This document shows, piece after piece, positions 9,484 to 20,917 of a DNA stretch of 64,000 nucleotides; positions within the stretch are counted from its first letter, which is position 1, and every line of letters starts with the position of its first letter. Source of the DNA: Hoplostethus atlanticus. Its lineage: Eukaryota > Chordata > Actinopteri > Trachichthyiformes > Trachichthyidae. The notes below the pieces were generated by a model that worked only from the letters and a program-made list of their open reading frames with translations, did not search any database and was not told the origin of the DNA. The position numbers were made by a program, and so were the translations under genes. The stretch covers positions 496,001 to 560,000 of the forward strand of contig JAXDDX010000172.1 in assembly GCA_034670405.1 (NCBI GenBank), written 5' to 3'.

Positions 9484-12387
9484 ATGGATGCATCGTTTGT
9501 GCTTTTCAGCGCCGCCAGAAGAGTCACATTGAAAGAGGACACGGTGAATAACAATTCTAAAATATTTCAGGTAATATGGTCATCAAACGTTGCTTAATAT
9601 TTACACACAATAATTTGTCTCTTTCCCAAAGATATGTAGCTAGCTAACTAATGCTAGTTTGCTAGCATTAAGTTTTGAATGTGTGACATTGGGTGAACTG
9701 TTAAATAATTAGTGACAGCTAGTTGCCAGCCGCATAGTCAATCCATAAGTTACTGATCTGTTGGAACCATGCAAAGTTATGGGATGCGAACAGCCTCCCT
9801 CCCCCTCCCTAACCCCACTCAACTGAGTTTATTAGGTCCACCAAGCTAATGCTGTCTAATACAGCAGTCCTGATATAATTCATACCTTCATGAAGGTTAT
9901 AGTGTTCAGTTTGTGTTGAAACTGTTTTAGAGAGGTGTCGATATGGTCATTTTTGAGGTTGCAGTTAGTGGTGCTGTTGAACTGTATTGTGTTTTACTGA
10001 CAGGTGTTTCTATTATTTTGTCCACCGATTTATATCAATTAGGCTAGGCTCAATGACAGAAACACCTCTCTGTATAATGCAATAGCACCACAAACTGCAT
10101 TCTCCAAAATGATCATACAGTTGAAGCAATGCCTCTCTAAAACAGTTTCAACAAAAACTGAACATTATAACATGCATTATAACTAGTCATGATTTATTGT
10201 AGGACTGTTGTATTGGATTACATTAGTTTTAGCTAGGTGAACCTAATAAACTGGCACCTGAATGTAGTGCTGTACCTATGTGTATCAGAGAATAATGGAT
10301 ACGGTTAATTCCATTACCCAGGTTTTGCCTACTTAAGAAAACCTTACTGTTTTTTAGGTAAACAGCCAGAGCCTGTACCTCACTGACGATACTAATGTGG
10401 CAGTGTTCCCCGGAGCGGATGGCTACTTCAGTTCATTCGATCTCAGGTCCATTACAAGGTACACGGGGCCGGGGCTGCGCCGGATGCAAGTGTTAACATC
10501 GCTGCCTCTGGGCCACCTCCTACTCCTTCCTCGAGCAGCCAGTTTCGCTTCTCCAGGTCGGCTAGCTCAGCAAGTCCCTCACTGCCACCCAGGGCCCAAT
10601 CCCTGAAATACTTTACAAGGTAAGCTAATTTTCTTTTTAAATTTCCATGCCCTTGTCAATAGGGCATGGAATAGGGCACAGAGTGGAAAGCTTGTGAACA
10701 GCAGAATGGTGGTTGTAAGATTCACTGAGCAGGAGGCCAGTCCTATCCATGATGCCAAAGTAAAAGACGCCTTAGGAAGCAACGAACAACTCATCCTGAC
10801 AGACCACAATGGAGTGGAAATTTGGACTCGGAAGGAACAAGAGGTGCTTCATTTGAACAACTTTATTTACCTTTACGTTTACAGTTTAGTTAACCCTGTG
10901 TCTTGAAGATTTACTTTGACAGTGGTATGAACCTTTATGTTGCTTCACAAGGTCGCAAATGTATTGTGGGCTTTGAGTCCCACGTTTCAAACTGCAGCCA
11001 TAAACAATGTCAAACTTTTGCTGCCATTTCAAATAAAACTAAATGAATATGCATTCACGTGTCAAGTCTCAAGAATTAGCTCTTATTCATACATTTTTTG
11101 TACTCATTTAGGCTCCTTTTACTGGAAGCCGGAATCTCGAAAAATCATGGTTGTACCAGAGGCTGACTTCCAAGCTTTGCAACAAAAGAGGCGGAGAATC
11201 GAGGCGGAGAATCTCAGACTGCCAGTGGCTTCTGTTACACCCCCTCACTTTTTCCTCCTGACATCAGTCACCATAAAAGCATGGCTAAGCATGGCCTCAA
11301 ATAAAGAGCAAAGCTGGTCTGACACAACACATAGAAAGAGACTAAATGAAAGCGACTAAAAGAATGCCACATTCCTCAGTCAGGCCACAATTTGTCCAAA
11401 CACACTGCCATGTTTATATGAGTCTTTTCTTTGCTATTACTATATCTCCTTTGGTTGAACAGCTCTACTCAGTGGACAGTTTATGTAATATTTGGCACAA
11501 AAGCAATTGTTTCTCTGTGTCCATAATCAGTGTGAATGTTAATGACAAACATGTCACAATTATTTGTATACATTCCCAGTTGCCTGTGTGAGCTTAAAAA
11601 TATAATAAATAAAATGTATAAATATATTATTAAATATATACATGTGATGTTTCTGTTTCATAGACGCAGAGATGATGGACGATGATGGATGGGTGGACTG
11701 GACAGTGTGTTCGAGAAAATCGAGGAGGTTGTCCTGGCTGAGGTGACTACTGCCATCCAGGGACTATCTGACCTGGTCCATCGAAACAGGAAGACAACAT
11801 TGGTACTGACCAAAGAACAGTCCAGGAATGTGAGGGGTGCCTTAACTTGTCTGGTTTGCAGAGGTCAGTCTTGTCCTTGAGTAGAATTTATTAAAAAATG
11901 GTTATTCAGCCACACAGCACTGACAAACATAACGTTGATGTTTGATGGAATTTATGGTGTAGTGGTCATTTTAAAAGCTTAAGTGTTCAGGCTCTTGGTG
12001 TTCCTTTTATGGCATGGGAGGGTGTGCTTGGAGCATCTGGAGGCAGAGAAAGGACTTGGTTCACTCCTGAGGCAGCTGTTGCTCAAAGCGCACCATTCTA
12101 ATGCCATACATAGGCTCAATTACACCTCGAGGATGCTTTTTGTAATGCTGTCTGACATCTGCTTCAATTGAAAAAGACAATTTAATTCCGTTTTATGTCA
12201 TCATGTGTGTTGTATTGCGCTTTCAGACCTGTAATATTTATTTGTTACACTGGCAGGATTCATGGAAGATCCTGTATTTGCAGCATGCTGTGAAAGCTTG
12301 GTTGGATGCAGATCTTGCACTACTTTGTGGTTTGTGTGTCGAGCGGATGATTTTTCCGTCAACATTCACAGGGTCACTGGCCTTTGA
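9484..12387 (+). CDS. Six-exon gene of a fish multicopy family with C-terminal RING/U-box-like motif
   Basis: Exons inferred from frame and GT-AG sites: 9484-9570 (begins MDASFVLFSAARRVTLKEDT), 10358-10616, about 10666-10842, about 11112-11240, about 11665-11870 and 12257-12387 (stop TGA 12385-12387). The join of exons 1 and 2 is phase 0. The last join is phase 1 and gives CLVCRG then FMEDPVFAACCESLVGCRSC, a Cys pattern like a U-box or degenerate RING. Exon 4 has GSFYWKPESRKIMVVPEADF. Exon 2 seems to contain a one-base shift near 10460, and the exon 3 to 4 phase does not fit cleanly, so this copy may be decaying. A polyadenylation signal AATAAA follows at 12610-12615. Function is unknown; similar proteins are numerous in teleosts and may be transposon-borne or ubiquitin-ligase-like. 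Confidence 0.5.
9827..10251. mobile_element. Hairpin MITE in intron 1 of the RING-like gene
   Basis: The ends are inverted: GTTTATTAGGTCCACCAAGC on the left and, in reverse, GTTTATTAGGTTCACCTAGC on the right. Most of the element folds back on itself; for example GTTGAAACTGTTTTAGAGAG occurs near 9918 and inverted near 10133. It matches a hairpin repeat well known in teleosts. No ORF is present. Confidence 0.75.
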
Positions 12388-13065
12388 GGATTGATACGTT
12401 TTATGTTGCATCGTTCTCAGGTTTTATAAGAGCTAGAAAATGTGGCAAGATGTTGTGACAGGCTTTTCTGTGGAACACCACACTGGTTTAAAATGTATTT
12501 GCTGTTGTCACTTTCATGTGGAGATTCTCAAAGCTGTTCTCACTTTGTTTACATTTGTGTGTCTTTTTCGTCATTCTCTCTGGACACAAGCACTTCCTGT
12601 TCTCAGCAAAATAAATATTTTTCCATAAAACGTCCTGTGAATACTGTGTGTTACGAAGCCTGACCAGAGTGGCTAGGAAGGTGGTAGGAGGCACACGCGA
12701 GACACTTGTACAGGTTTTATTTACAAAAAGTGGTAGCATGCTACACGGGTAACCAAAATATGTACAAAACAAAAAAAACAAATAAACAGCTAACTTGACT
12801 TTACAAAACTCAACTCATCAACTTTAAAGGGGGGTATTTTACTCATTTTGGGCTATTTAAAACTGTTCCTGGGGTCTTTAAAAGACATTTGCGAAGTCTA
12901 TAAAAAAAAAAAAATCCTAAAACCAGCTTCTGTAGTGTGTGTTTCAGTCTCTCATTTTCTCCATTGTAAAGAACAGGCTGTTTTGAGGGCGTGGAAGTTG
13001 CATGTAATGAGCACTGCTCTGATTGGAGAGCAGAGCGCCCATGCTGCTCAAGGTAGACAAATAAG

Positions 13066-14182
13066 TGTGACGCGGAATAGACTACGCCACCCTGGGAATT
13101 ACGCCCAGGGAAATAGTTCAGCTCGTGTGTGCTTGGGCCCGCTCAGGCCTCCAATCGAATGAAGTACACAGACCGTCGTTCAAGTGTAAATCATAACAGG
13201 GTTTTATTGATCAACTTAAGCTTACGACAAAGAAGTATCAAATAATATCAATAATAACAGGGAGGAGAGTAATAATAAAACAACGGCAGGACCGCAACTG
13301 CAGGGGAGATACTTACAGAGCTAGTCTCCCCCCTCTGGGAATCACACCACACGTGATGCGCCAAATACAAAACACTGCAAAAAAAACGTGAAACACAAGT
13401 AAATACGTAAAGGTGAATAAAATTAAACCTTACCACACCACATGCAGTGAAAAGAGAAAAGGACAGCACTAGTCCCACACTACTACCCCCGCAGCTGACA
13501 GGCCTCCCTTGAAAGCAAAGAAACACTTAAATGACGATCAAAAGATAAGAAATTAAACAGTAATCATAACAAAAGATGGCAAAAACAGCAACCAACAGTG
13601 CCCTGTTGGAGGACACTGGTTACAAAAACAACTTTATTACATATAATTAAAACAATTAGGCTACAGCCACGTTAAAAACAATATAAAAACGCACCTCTTA
13701 GGACGCCAACCCTGTCCTACCTCGACGCTCTACGGCAGGGATGTCAAACCATGTGCCATGGAGGTCCGAGTGTATGCAGGTTTTCATTCCAACCGAATAC
13801 TACACCAGGTGATTTCACTGATTAGTCCCTCCTCTCTGGTTGAAGGTGTGTTAATCAGTGAAATCACCTGGTGTACTCTTGGGTTGGAACGAAAACCTGC
13901 ATACTCTCGGCCCTCCATGGCACACGGTTTGACACCCCTGCTCTACGGTGAAGGCTAGGGAAACGGAGAAACCCAGGGCACCTACACCACCGACCAGAGC
14001 ATAGATAAGCGTAATGAAGTTAAAACATTAATTTAAAAAGGGAATGCGGTCCTATCTGCGCAGCTGGTTGCCAAAACCCAAGGCGAAACCGAATGGCTTG
14101 CCGGTTCCGGCAACACAGCTGCTTTTAAAGGCCACCTGCCTCTAATTGGTCACTACCCCTTAAAGGGGTAGTACCTGCTACA
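13066..14182 (-). repeat. 3' LTR of the Ty3/gypsy element
   Basis: Plus-strand start TGTGACGCGGAATAGACTAC, end CCTGCTACA. Excluding a 205-bp MITE and its 8-bp duplication, it is about 904 bp, against 928 bp for the other LTR. The two differ by scattered substitutions and a few small indels (for example a 6-bp AAAGGC and an AACAAA-type insertion in the right LTR), which means insertion is not very recent. Confidence 0.9.
13736..13940. mobile_element. hAT-type MITE inserted in the LTR
   Basis: The 205-bp insert has ends CAGGGATGTCAAACC and, in reverse, CAGGGGTGTCAAACC, the classic hAT terminus. It is flanked by a perfect 8-bp duplication CTCTACGG (13728-13735 and 13941-13948). The other LTR has a single CTCTACGG at the matching place (about 20463-20470), so the empty site is visible in this same window. 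Most of the insert is palindromic (CAGGTGATTTCACTGATTA and its complement). Confidence 0.95.
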
Positions 14183-14206
14183 ATCTACCCCCAACTTTTT
14201 GGATCG
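14183..14206 (-). other. Polypurine tract of the Ty3/gypsy element
   Basis: On the minus strand, AAAAAGTTGGGGGTAGAT directly precedes the 3' LTR. A purine run at this place is the expected primer for plus-strand DNA synthesis. Confidence 0.75.
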
Positions 14207-14228
14207 TCGTCCCGAGGATCAGGCTAGA

Positions 14229-17200
14229 CTACTCCCAAGCTCTAAATATTGCAGATATTATGTTACTAGATGGAAGTGTTGCATCCGCTGCCCTCGCCCT
14301 ACTCACAGCAGTCTCTGGCAGACGGTGGACATTGGTATGCTGCCCTGCAGTGGTATGTGTGGTTCTTCGTACCCCCACCCCGGGTGGAGGGGGTACTGCA
14401 GTACCCGATTGGAGGGCTTCCCCCAAGGTTGGTGCTGGTGTCAGCATGGGATCAGGGACCTGTGGGGGGAGGAGAGTCAGTGGCCCTGCAGAGTGGAGAG
14501 ATGGTGGCTGTATCACCGGCTGTCGCCACACCCAGAGATCTTCTTCCACCTCCTCCTCCTCCGTAGTCCCTGTGAAGAGGTCCTCCAATGGACGATTCCT
14601 AGTGGGAAAACCATCTGACAGACTATCTGGTATAGCTTTCATCATGGTTAGGTGAACATGTTTCACCTGTTGTACGTTGTCGACCGGAGTTACCGTGTAC
14701 ACTGCTCCATTGTTGGTGGGAGCTCTCAGTATTATGTAGACTATGGGACTCCAACGGTCCTGGATTTTATTCCTACCCCTTATGCTGTGGTCCATCAAGT
14801 ATACTCTCTGGCCCTCTTTAAGAGCATGGTCCCGCACCAGCTCATCTTGTCTCACCCTCCTACGTTCGGCCGCTTCTTGCAGGCGCTCCCTTGCTCCATC
14901 ATAGGCCACCTGTAACCGTCTTTGGTGCTCCTGTATCCAGTGATGCACACTCCCTGCCTCTGGCTCCCTCACCCGGCCCAAGAGGAAGTCGACTGGTAGC
15001 TGTGGCTCCTGACCAAACATTAGAAAATAGGGGGTTTCGCCAGTGGACTGGTGCACTGTGGTGTTGTATGAGAATGTTACCTGAGGCAGGTACTCTGTCC
15101 AATCCCTCTTCCTTTCTAATGGCAGGGTGTGCAGTAGGTCATGCAGGGTACGGTTGAACCGTTCAGACTGCCCATTGCCCTGGGGCCTATACGGGGTGGT
15201 ACGGGATTTTTGGATACCATATAGTTGGCACAGCTGCTGAATAAGGGCCCCTTCAAAACTTCAGCCTTGGTCAGAGTGGATCCTCGCTGGTACACCAAAC
15301 CTATAAAACCACTCGTGGACCAACACCCGGGCGACAGTAGAGGCTCGCTGGTCCCTGGTGGGAACAGCCTGCGTATACTTTGAGAAAACATCTGTCATGA
15401 TAAGTACTTGTTCCCGGCCATCTAACGAGGGCTCGAGGCAGGTAAAATCAATCGCCAATATCTGATTTGGCCTGGAAGCCAATAGGTGGCCCATAGAGGT
15501 ATACACCTTCGGCTGAACAGCTTTAGCTAGGGTGCATCTCTCACAGTGCCAGCACCACTCTTTAATTTTGTTAATCATACCCGGCCAATAGCATCTTTGC
15601 CTCACCAGTTCCGTCGTACGTTCTACTCCTTGGTGGCCATGTCCTTGATGTAACTGGTGTAGTACTTCCTCCTTCAGTACCTCTGGTAGCGCCAGCTGGT
15701 GCACCTCTTCCCCTCCATCTGGTCTAGAAACACAACGATAAAGAAGGTCATCTTCCTTTACCATTCTGCCCCACTGGCGGAGCATCTCCAGTACTGCCTT
15801 AGAGAGGTGCTGACGTTCGCTTTTGTCAGGGTACTTCTGCTGCCGCCAATACTGCAGAAAGGCACTGATGGTAGGGTCAGCTTCCTGCAATACAACCAGG
15901 TCGGCAGTAGAGTGCCTAGGAAGGGCAGAAATGGCAGCTTGGGTTACCTCTTTAACAGGGTGGGTCCCCAGGGCATGGTGGAGTAGCTCGGGGACAGGCA
16001 TATCTGGTGTCAGTGCTCTTAGTGGCAGGGTCGGGTCCTCCGGCTGATACTGGCGGGAAAGGGCATCCGCGTTGTCATTGCGCCAGCCTGGTTTGTATTT
16101 GATGGCAAAGTCAAAAGCAGATAGTTGGGCAGCCCGACACTGCTCCAGAGCACCAAGCTTTGCCGTGGCCAGATAGCTTAAAGGGTTGTTATCTGTAAAC
16201 ACTACACACCTCTGACCTAGCAGGTACTCTCTAAACTTTTCAGTCATAGCCCATTTAAGGGCTAGAAATTCAAGCTTCATGGAGCTGTAATTGGACATAT
16301 TGCGTTCGGTTGGCTTCAAGCCTCGGCTTGCATACGCTACTGGCCGGCTCTTACCGTCCTGTTCCTGGGAGAGCACAGCTCCCAGTCCACTATGGCTGGC
16401 ATCAACCTCTAAAATAAAAGGGAGAATAAAGTTAGCGTATGCCAGCACTGGTGCTGTCACCAACCTGGCTTGGAGCTCCTGAAAGCTCCTCTCACAGTCT
16501 TCCGTCCAGGATTCCCCAAGGCATTTCTTTGAGGCCCTCTTGGTCTTAGTACCTGCCAGCTCTGCTACGAGGCGGTGTAGCGGGGCTGCCAGTGCTGCAA
16601 AGCCCTCAACGAAACGCCTATAATAACTGGCAAATCCTAAAAATGACCTCAGGTCCGACACATGCTTAGGTGGTACCCAGTTAGAGACTGCACTGATTTT
16701 GTCAGGATCTGTAGATACACCCTCGCTAGAAATGACATGCCCCAAATACTTCACCTCCTCCTGAAAGAAGTTGCACTTTTTCAACTTCAGCTTATGGCCC
16801 TCTTTCGCCAACCTCCCTAGCACCATATCAAGGCGCTTGACATGTTCATCCACGGTGGATGAGAAAACAACATCATCCAGGTACAACAGTAGTGACTGAA
16901 AATGTTGGGGCCCAAACATTCGTTCCATTAACCTTTGGAAGGTGCTAGGGGCATTGCATAAACCAAAGGGCATCCGGTTAAACTCAAAAAGGCCAAATGG
17001 GGTGCAGAATGCAGTCTTCATCTTATCGGCCTCCGCCACTGGGACCTGGTGGTATCGACTTGCGAGGTCAAGTGTCGTGAACCAGCAAGCTCCAGATAAG
17101 GCGTCCAGTGACTCCTATGCGGGGGAGGGGAAAAGCATCCTTGCGGGTTCTGTTGTTTAGCTGTCGATAATCTACGCACATGCGGAGGCTGCCATCTTTT

Positions 17201-17412
17201 TTCCTCACCAGGACAACCGGAGAGGCATAGGGACTACTACTCTCCCTAATAATCTGAGTCTCTAGGAGCTGATGTAGATGGGCTTTAACTGCATCATACT
17301 CTGAAGGGAGAATACGTCTATACCTCTGTTTAATCGGTGTGTCATCAAGCAATGGAATACTGTGGGATATGAGGTGTGTACACCCTATGTCACTATCATC
17401 CTCTGAGAACAC
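14229..17412 (-). pseudogene. Ty3/gypsy pol: reverse transcriptase, RNase H, integrase (broken)
   Basis: Segment 17412-17068 holds the RT fingers ([20 protein letters not shown]). Segment 17039-15261 continues with the RT palm (MPFGLCNAPSTFQ and catalytic YLDDV), RNase H (EVDASHSGLGAVL; FTDNNPLSYL), the integrase HHCC finger (HQGVERTTELV, CWHCERC) and the first core aspartates (AIDFTC, IHSDQG). Segment 15056-14229, in the same frame, carries the rest of the integrase core and a C-terminal region. Breaks: a frameshift of about 2 nt near 17125 between the first two segments, and an in-frame TGA at 15261-15263 within the integrase core; the frame on the far side of the TGA is open. The TGA is consistent with decay of a CpG-containing arginine codon. 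Confidence 0.95.
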
Positions 17413-18550
17413 TCATATTTTCTTAGCAAGGACCTCACCTTTCCCTGGTCTTCCACGGTCAATGCAGACAACAGCCTCAACACCCTCCTGGGCCGACCTC
17501 ACTTCTACAGTCTGCGCTGATGAAGAGGCTGGAACAAAGTCAGGGTCCTGGCCCTCCACCTCTGTAATCCCCTCTGGTAGACTCACAAGCTCAGCCTGAC
17601 ACAAGGTACCGAGAACAGCACGAGGGAAGAGCATAATGTCAGTGACCCCTACATTGGTAACCGGGATATAAGCTGTGCCTTGAACTACTTGGACCATAGC
17701 GGGAGGCAGCAGCAACCCGCCAGGAAGTGTGCTGTTGCTTGGGGGTTCAAACAAAACAGAATTGTGAGAAATGCTGGTTACAGGTAGCGGCCACTAACTT
17801 AAGGGTGCCCCCTGGGATGCGTATACCTTTCTTTCCACGAACCTTTACCACTCCAGCTTTTACTGGCTCTGGCTGCAGCTGTGCTTGGTGACAATGCATC
17901 AGTGCTTGCTGCCAAGAGTTAGCAGCTTGCTTTACAGAGGGGAGATCAAAGAGGTCTACGCCATGTTGGCCAAACAACTCAAGGTAGCACTCGCGAATGA
18001 CATTCATCCCAAACACCCCGGGGTTATCTGGGTTGGACTTACCTGGGGGGTCCTTCACTACCAGGACACCATGCTTGTGAATTACCTTGCCCAGTACTTT
18101 GATGTCCAACTCCAGATAACCCACATAGGGGATGTCCATGCCATTGGCTGCCCGGAGCTGTAGCCAGTGGCACGACTGGAGTTTCTTGTGGCCCCACGGC
18201 TGGAAATGTTGGGAAAATAAACTTTCAGTGATAATCGACACCATGGAACCCGTATCCAATAAACAGGAAACATCAACCCCCTCCATACATACAGATACCC
18301 GCGGGCAGACCCCCAATAGTTTAGAAACAGATAAAGGGCCTGCCTGAACTGCACTACTTGAGCCTGTAGTGTTCCCATCTGACTCATGGCTCTGTGAATC
18401 AGAGGGAGTTAGTTTTCCGGTAACTGGCTGGTAGTCCCCCCCTAGAGGGGTGTACAGTGTGGGAAAACCGTCCTGGTACAACTCGCTCATTGTCACAGTC
18501 TTTAGCAAAGTGCCCCGGTTGCTGACAACGCCTGCAAATAACTGGGCCAT
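17413..18550 (-). pseudogene. Ty3/gypsy protease and linker region (broken)
   Basis: The frame 18550-17747 contains the retropepsin active-site motif CLLDTGSMVSIITE (aspartate at about 18265), followed by a region rich in short hydrophobic strands. It shifts frame near 17755 into 17754-17413, which ends at a TGA (17413-17415) lying in frame with the RT segment. Thus two breaks separate protease from RT. Its start overlaps the end of gag by 152 nt in a different frame, which could reflect programmed frameshifting in the ancestor or decay. Confidence 0.85.
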
Positions 18551-19486
18551 TACTTCTTGGTGGGTGGCGCTGGTGAGAGTGCTGCAATGACACTAATGTC
18601 TGGGAAAACTGATTAAACTGTTCTTGCTGCTTCCTCACCATTTCACGCAATTCATTCAACTCACACTTAAGAGTGGGATTCATGGTAATGGCCTCAGAGC
18701 GCCCATGTGTCTCATACTGCATACTATAGGCTGAAGAAACAGAATGGCTCCTGGGTCTCCCCTCACTCTTCCTCCCCTCCCGTTCCCACTGAAGGGCTGC
18801 GTCTCGAACATTATGCAGGTCATACTGTGGGTTGGCCCGGACTAGTTCCTTTAAATACCTGCTAAGATTATTGTCACAAACATACTCAATAAACTGGTCA
18901 CGTAACAACATATCAGAATCAGGTAGGCCATTAGGAGCAGTCCTAACCATTTTCTCCATGAGAGCAAACAAGGCATGGGAGAATTCCCTCAAGGTCTCCC
19001 CCTCAAGTTGCTTCCTGCCATAAAATGTCTCTTTGGAGAGGATGTAAGATGTTGACCAACCATATTCGTTTTGGAGGATAAAGAACATTTTCTCAGGGTC
19101 CTGCTGTACCTGAATTGGCCTATATTTAATCTCATCCCTGGCATCACCCACTAAATGGTCATAAATAAAATAGGCTTGGTCAGCAGTAGACAAATTCCTA
19201 GTCCTAAGGATAGACTTTACCTCTTCAACCCAATCTTGGACACTGATGCCACCCCGTCCAGAGAAGGTTGGGCACTTCCTGTCACGGGGAACATAGACTA
19301 CCCCCGCTCTACTACGGGCGGGGGATCCCTAGGACTTAGAGGCACATAGTTGGGAGGCTGAATCTCACTAGGAGGTGCAGTAGATGCTAAAGAGGGGCCA
19401 GGGCTTGATGCTGCTTCCTGCAGATGTTCATTTTCAGTTCTCAGTTGTTGCACCATCTCTTTCAGCTCCTGCAGCTCAGCTTCCAT
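18399..19486 (-). pseudogene. Ty3/gypsy gag (broken)
   Basis: The first part, 19486-19298, begins MEAELQELKEMVQQLRTENE, a likely coiled coil, and ends at a TAG just after 19298. A one-frame shift leads to 19193-18399, an alpha-helical capsid-like region (YFIYDHLVGDARDEIKYRP) and a single CCHC zinc knuckle, CRRCQQPGHFAKDC, near 18500-18540. Length and domain order suit a Ty3/gypsy gag of about 350 residues. Gag packages the RNA; the shift makes this copy non-functional. Confidence 0.9.
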
Positions 19487-19757
19487 GGTAACGGGAGAGA
19501 AGAATCAGGAGAGCAGAAAAACACGCCAATCCCTCGGCAGTCACCTCCTTCCTGTAGTTCTGGTGTACTCAGTGCTAGTTGCTGTTTTTGCCTCAAACAA
19601 AAAAAACAAACACACATGAAAAAAAAAAAAATACACGTGTGGAACAACTACAATACAAAATAAGTTGGCCCACACAAATGAAAACCCAACTGGTCAAAAA
19701 AAATAAACACCAAAATAACAATATATACCAAAAACCTGAACAACAGTCTGTGTTTCG

Positions 19758-19774
19758 TCCTGCCGACTACGCCA
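19758..19774 (-). other. Primer-binding site matching tRNA-Ser
   Basis: On the plus strand TCCTGCCGACTACGCCA is identical to the 3' end (with CCA) of vertebrate tRNA-Ser of the AGA/TGA type as I remember it. On the element's sense strand this is TGGCGTAGTCGGCAGGA, 3 nt inside the 5' LTR. This is where reverse transcription would begin. Confidence 0.85.
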
Positions 19775-19777
19775 ATT

Positions 19778-20705
19778 TGTGACGCGGAATAGACTATGCC
19801 ACCCTGGGAATTACACCCAGGGAAATAGTTCAGCTTGTGTGTGCTTGGGCCCACTCAGGCCTCCAATCGAATGAAATACACAGACCGTCGTTCAAGTGTA
19901 AATCATAAGAGTTTTATTGATCAACTTAAACTTACGACAAAGAAGTATCAAATAATATCAATAATAACAACAGGGAGGAGAGTAATAATAAAACAACGGC
20001 AAAGGCAGGACCGCAACTGTAGGGGAGATACTTACGGAGCTAGTCTCCCCCCTCTGGGAATCACACCACACGTGATGCGCCAAATACAAAACACTGCAAA
20101 AAAAACGTGAAACACAAGTAAATACGTAAAGGTGAATAAAATTAAACCTTACCACACCACATGCAGTGAAAAGAGAAAAGGACAGCACTAGTCCCACACT
20201 ACTACCCCCGCAGCTGACAGGCCTCCCTTGAAAGCAAAGAAACAAAAGAAACACTTAAATGACCAGTTGGGATCAAAAGTAAGAAATTAAACAGTAATCA
20301 TAATAAAAGATGGCAAAAACAGCAACCAACAGTGCCCTGCAAAAAGAGGACACTGGTTACAAAAACAACTTTATTACATATAATTAAAACAATTAGGCTA
20401 CAGCCACGTTATAAACAATATAAAACGCACCTCTTAGGATGCCAACCCTGTCCTACCTCGACGCTCTACGGCGAAGGCTAGGGAAACGGAGAAACCCAGG
20501 GCACCTACACCACCGACCAGAGCATAGATAAGCGTAATGAAGTTAAAACATTAATTTAAAAAGGGAATGCAGTCCTACCTGCGCAGCTGGTTGCCAAAAC
20601 CCAAGGCAAAACCGAATGGCTTGCCGGTTCCGGCAACACAGCTGCTTTTAAAGGCCACCTGCCTCTAATTGGTCAGTACCCCGTAAAGGGGTAGTACCTG
20701 CTACA
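19778..20705 (-). repeat. 5' LTR of the Ty3/gypsy element
   Basis: Plus-strand start TGTGACGCGGAATAGACTAT, end CCTGCTACA. It matches the left LTR throughout and lacks the MITE. On the sense strand the LTR runs from TGTAGCAGG to GCGTCACA. Confidence 0.95.
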
Positions 20706-20731
20706 TAAGCTTGACGGTGTAATTTACCACC

Positions 20732-20917
20732 ATGGCGGCCGCTCCAGAACCAACACTGAGACCGTACATGTTTGAGCCGGAGTCTGACCCAGAATGGGAA
20801 GAGGCAGCTGAGGCGGTTCCACTTAGTTTCTCAATGATAACAATTCCGTGTAATATTGTACTTTTGTGTATTGTGTTTGTGTGTATGTGGGTGTGTGAGC
20901 GACACTCTCTGCTGTAG
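20732..20917 (+). other. Short ORF in TTAA-element copy B
   Basis: This is the counterpart of the ORF at 4837-5079 in copy A. It starts MAAAPEPTLRPYMFEPESDP, keeps the acidic EWEEAAE stretch and the hydrophobic tail, and differs by a few substitutions. It ends with a stop at 20915-20917. Confidence 0.35.

Larger units (their letters stand above)
13066..20705 (-). mobile_element. Ty3/gypsy LTR retrotransposon, 7.6 kb, defective
   Basis: Two LTRs (13066-14182 and 19778-20705) enclose gag and pol read on the minus strand, in the order gag, protease, reverse transcriptase, RNase H, integrase, which defines Ty3/gypsy. The flanks show ATAAG on the left (13061-13065) and ATAAG or TAAG on the right (20705-20709), a 4- or 5-bp target duplication; the terminal A of the LTR is ambiguous. 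The element lies inside TTAA element copy B. The reading frame is broken by two in-frame TGA codons and several frameshifts, so it cannot make a full polyprotein. Confidence 0.95.

Noticed and set aside
9366..9554. Minus-strand frame over the first exon of the RING-like gene
   Set aside because: It is the antisense of an exon whose plus-strand frame joins the next exon in phase.
13248..13526. Open minus-strand frame repeated at 19958-20254
   Set aside because: Both copies lie in the two LTRs at the same offset; it is non-coding LTR sequence that is open by chance.
14199..14655. Plus-strand frames of up to 139 codons over the pol 3' end
   Set aside because: They mirror the minus-strand pol frame, which carries the recognisable integrase motifs.
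15116..15391. Alternative 91-codon minus-strand frame across the integrase core
   Set aside because: It is an off-frame reading; the integrase motifs are in the other frame on both sides of the TGA at 15261-15263.
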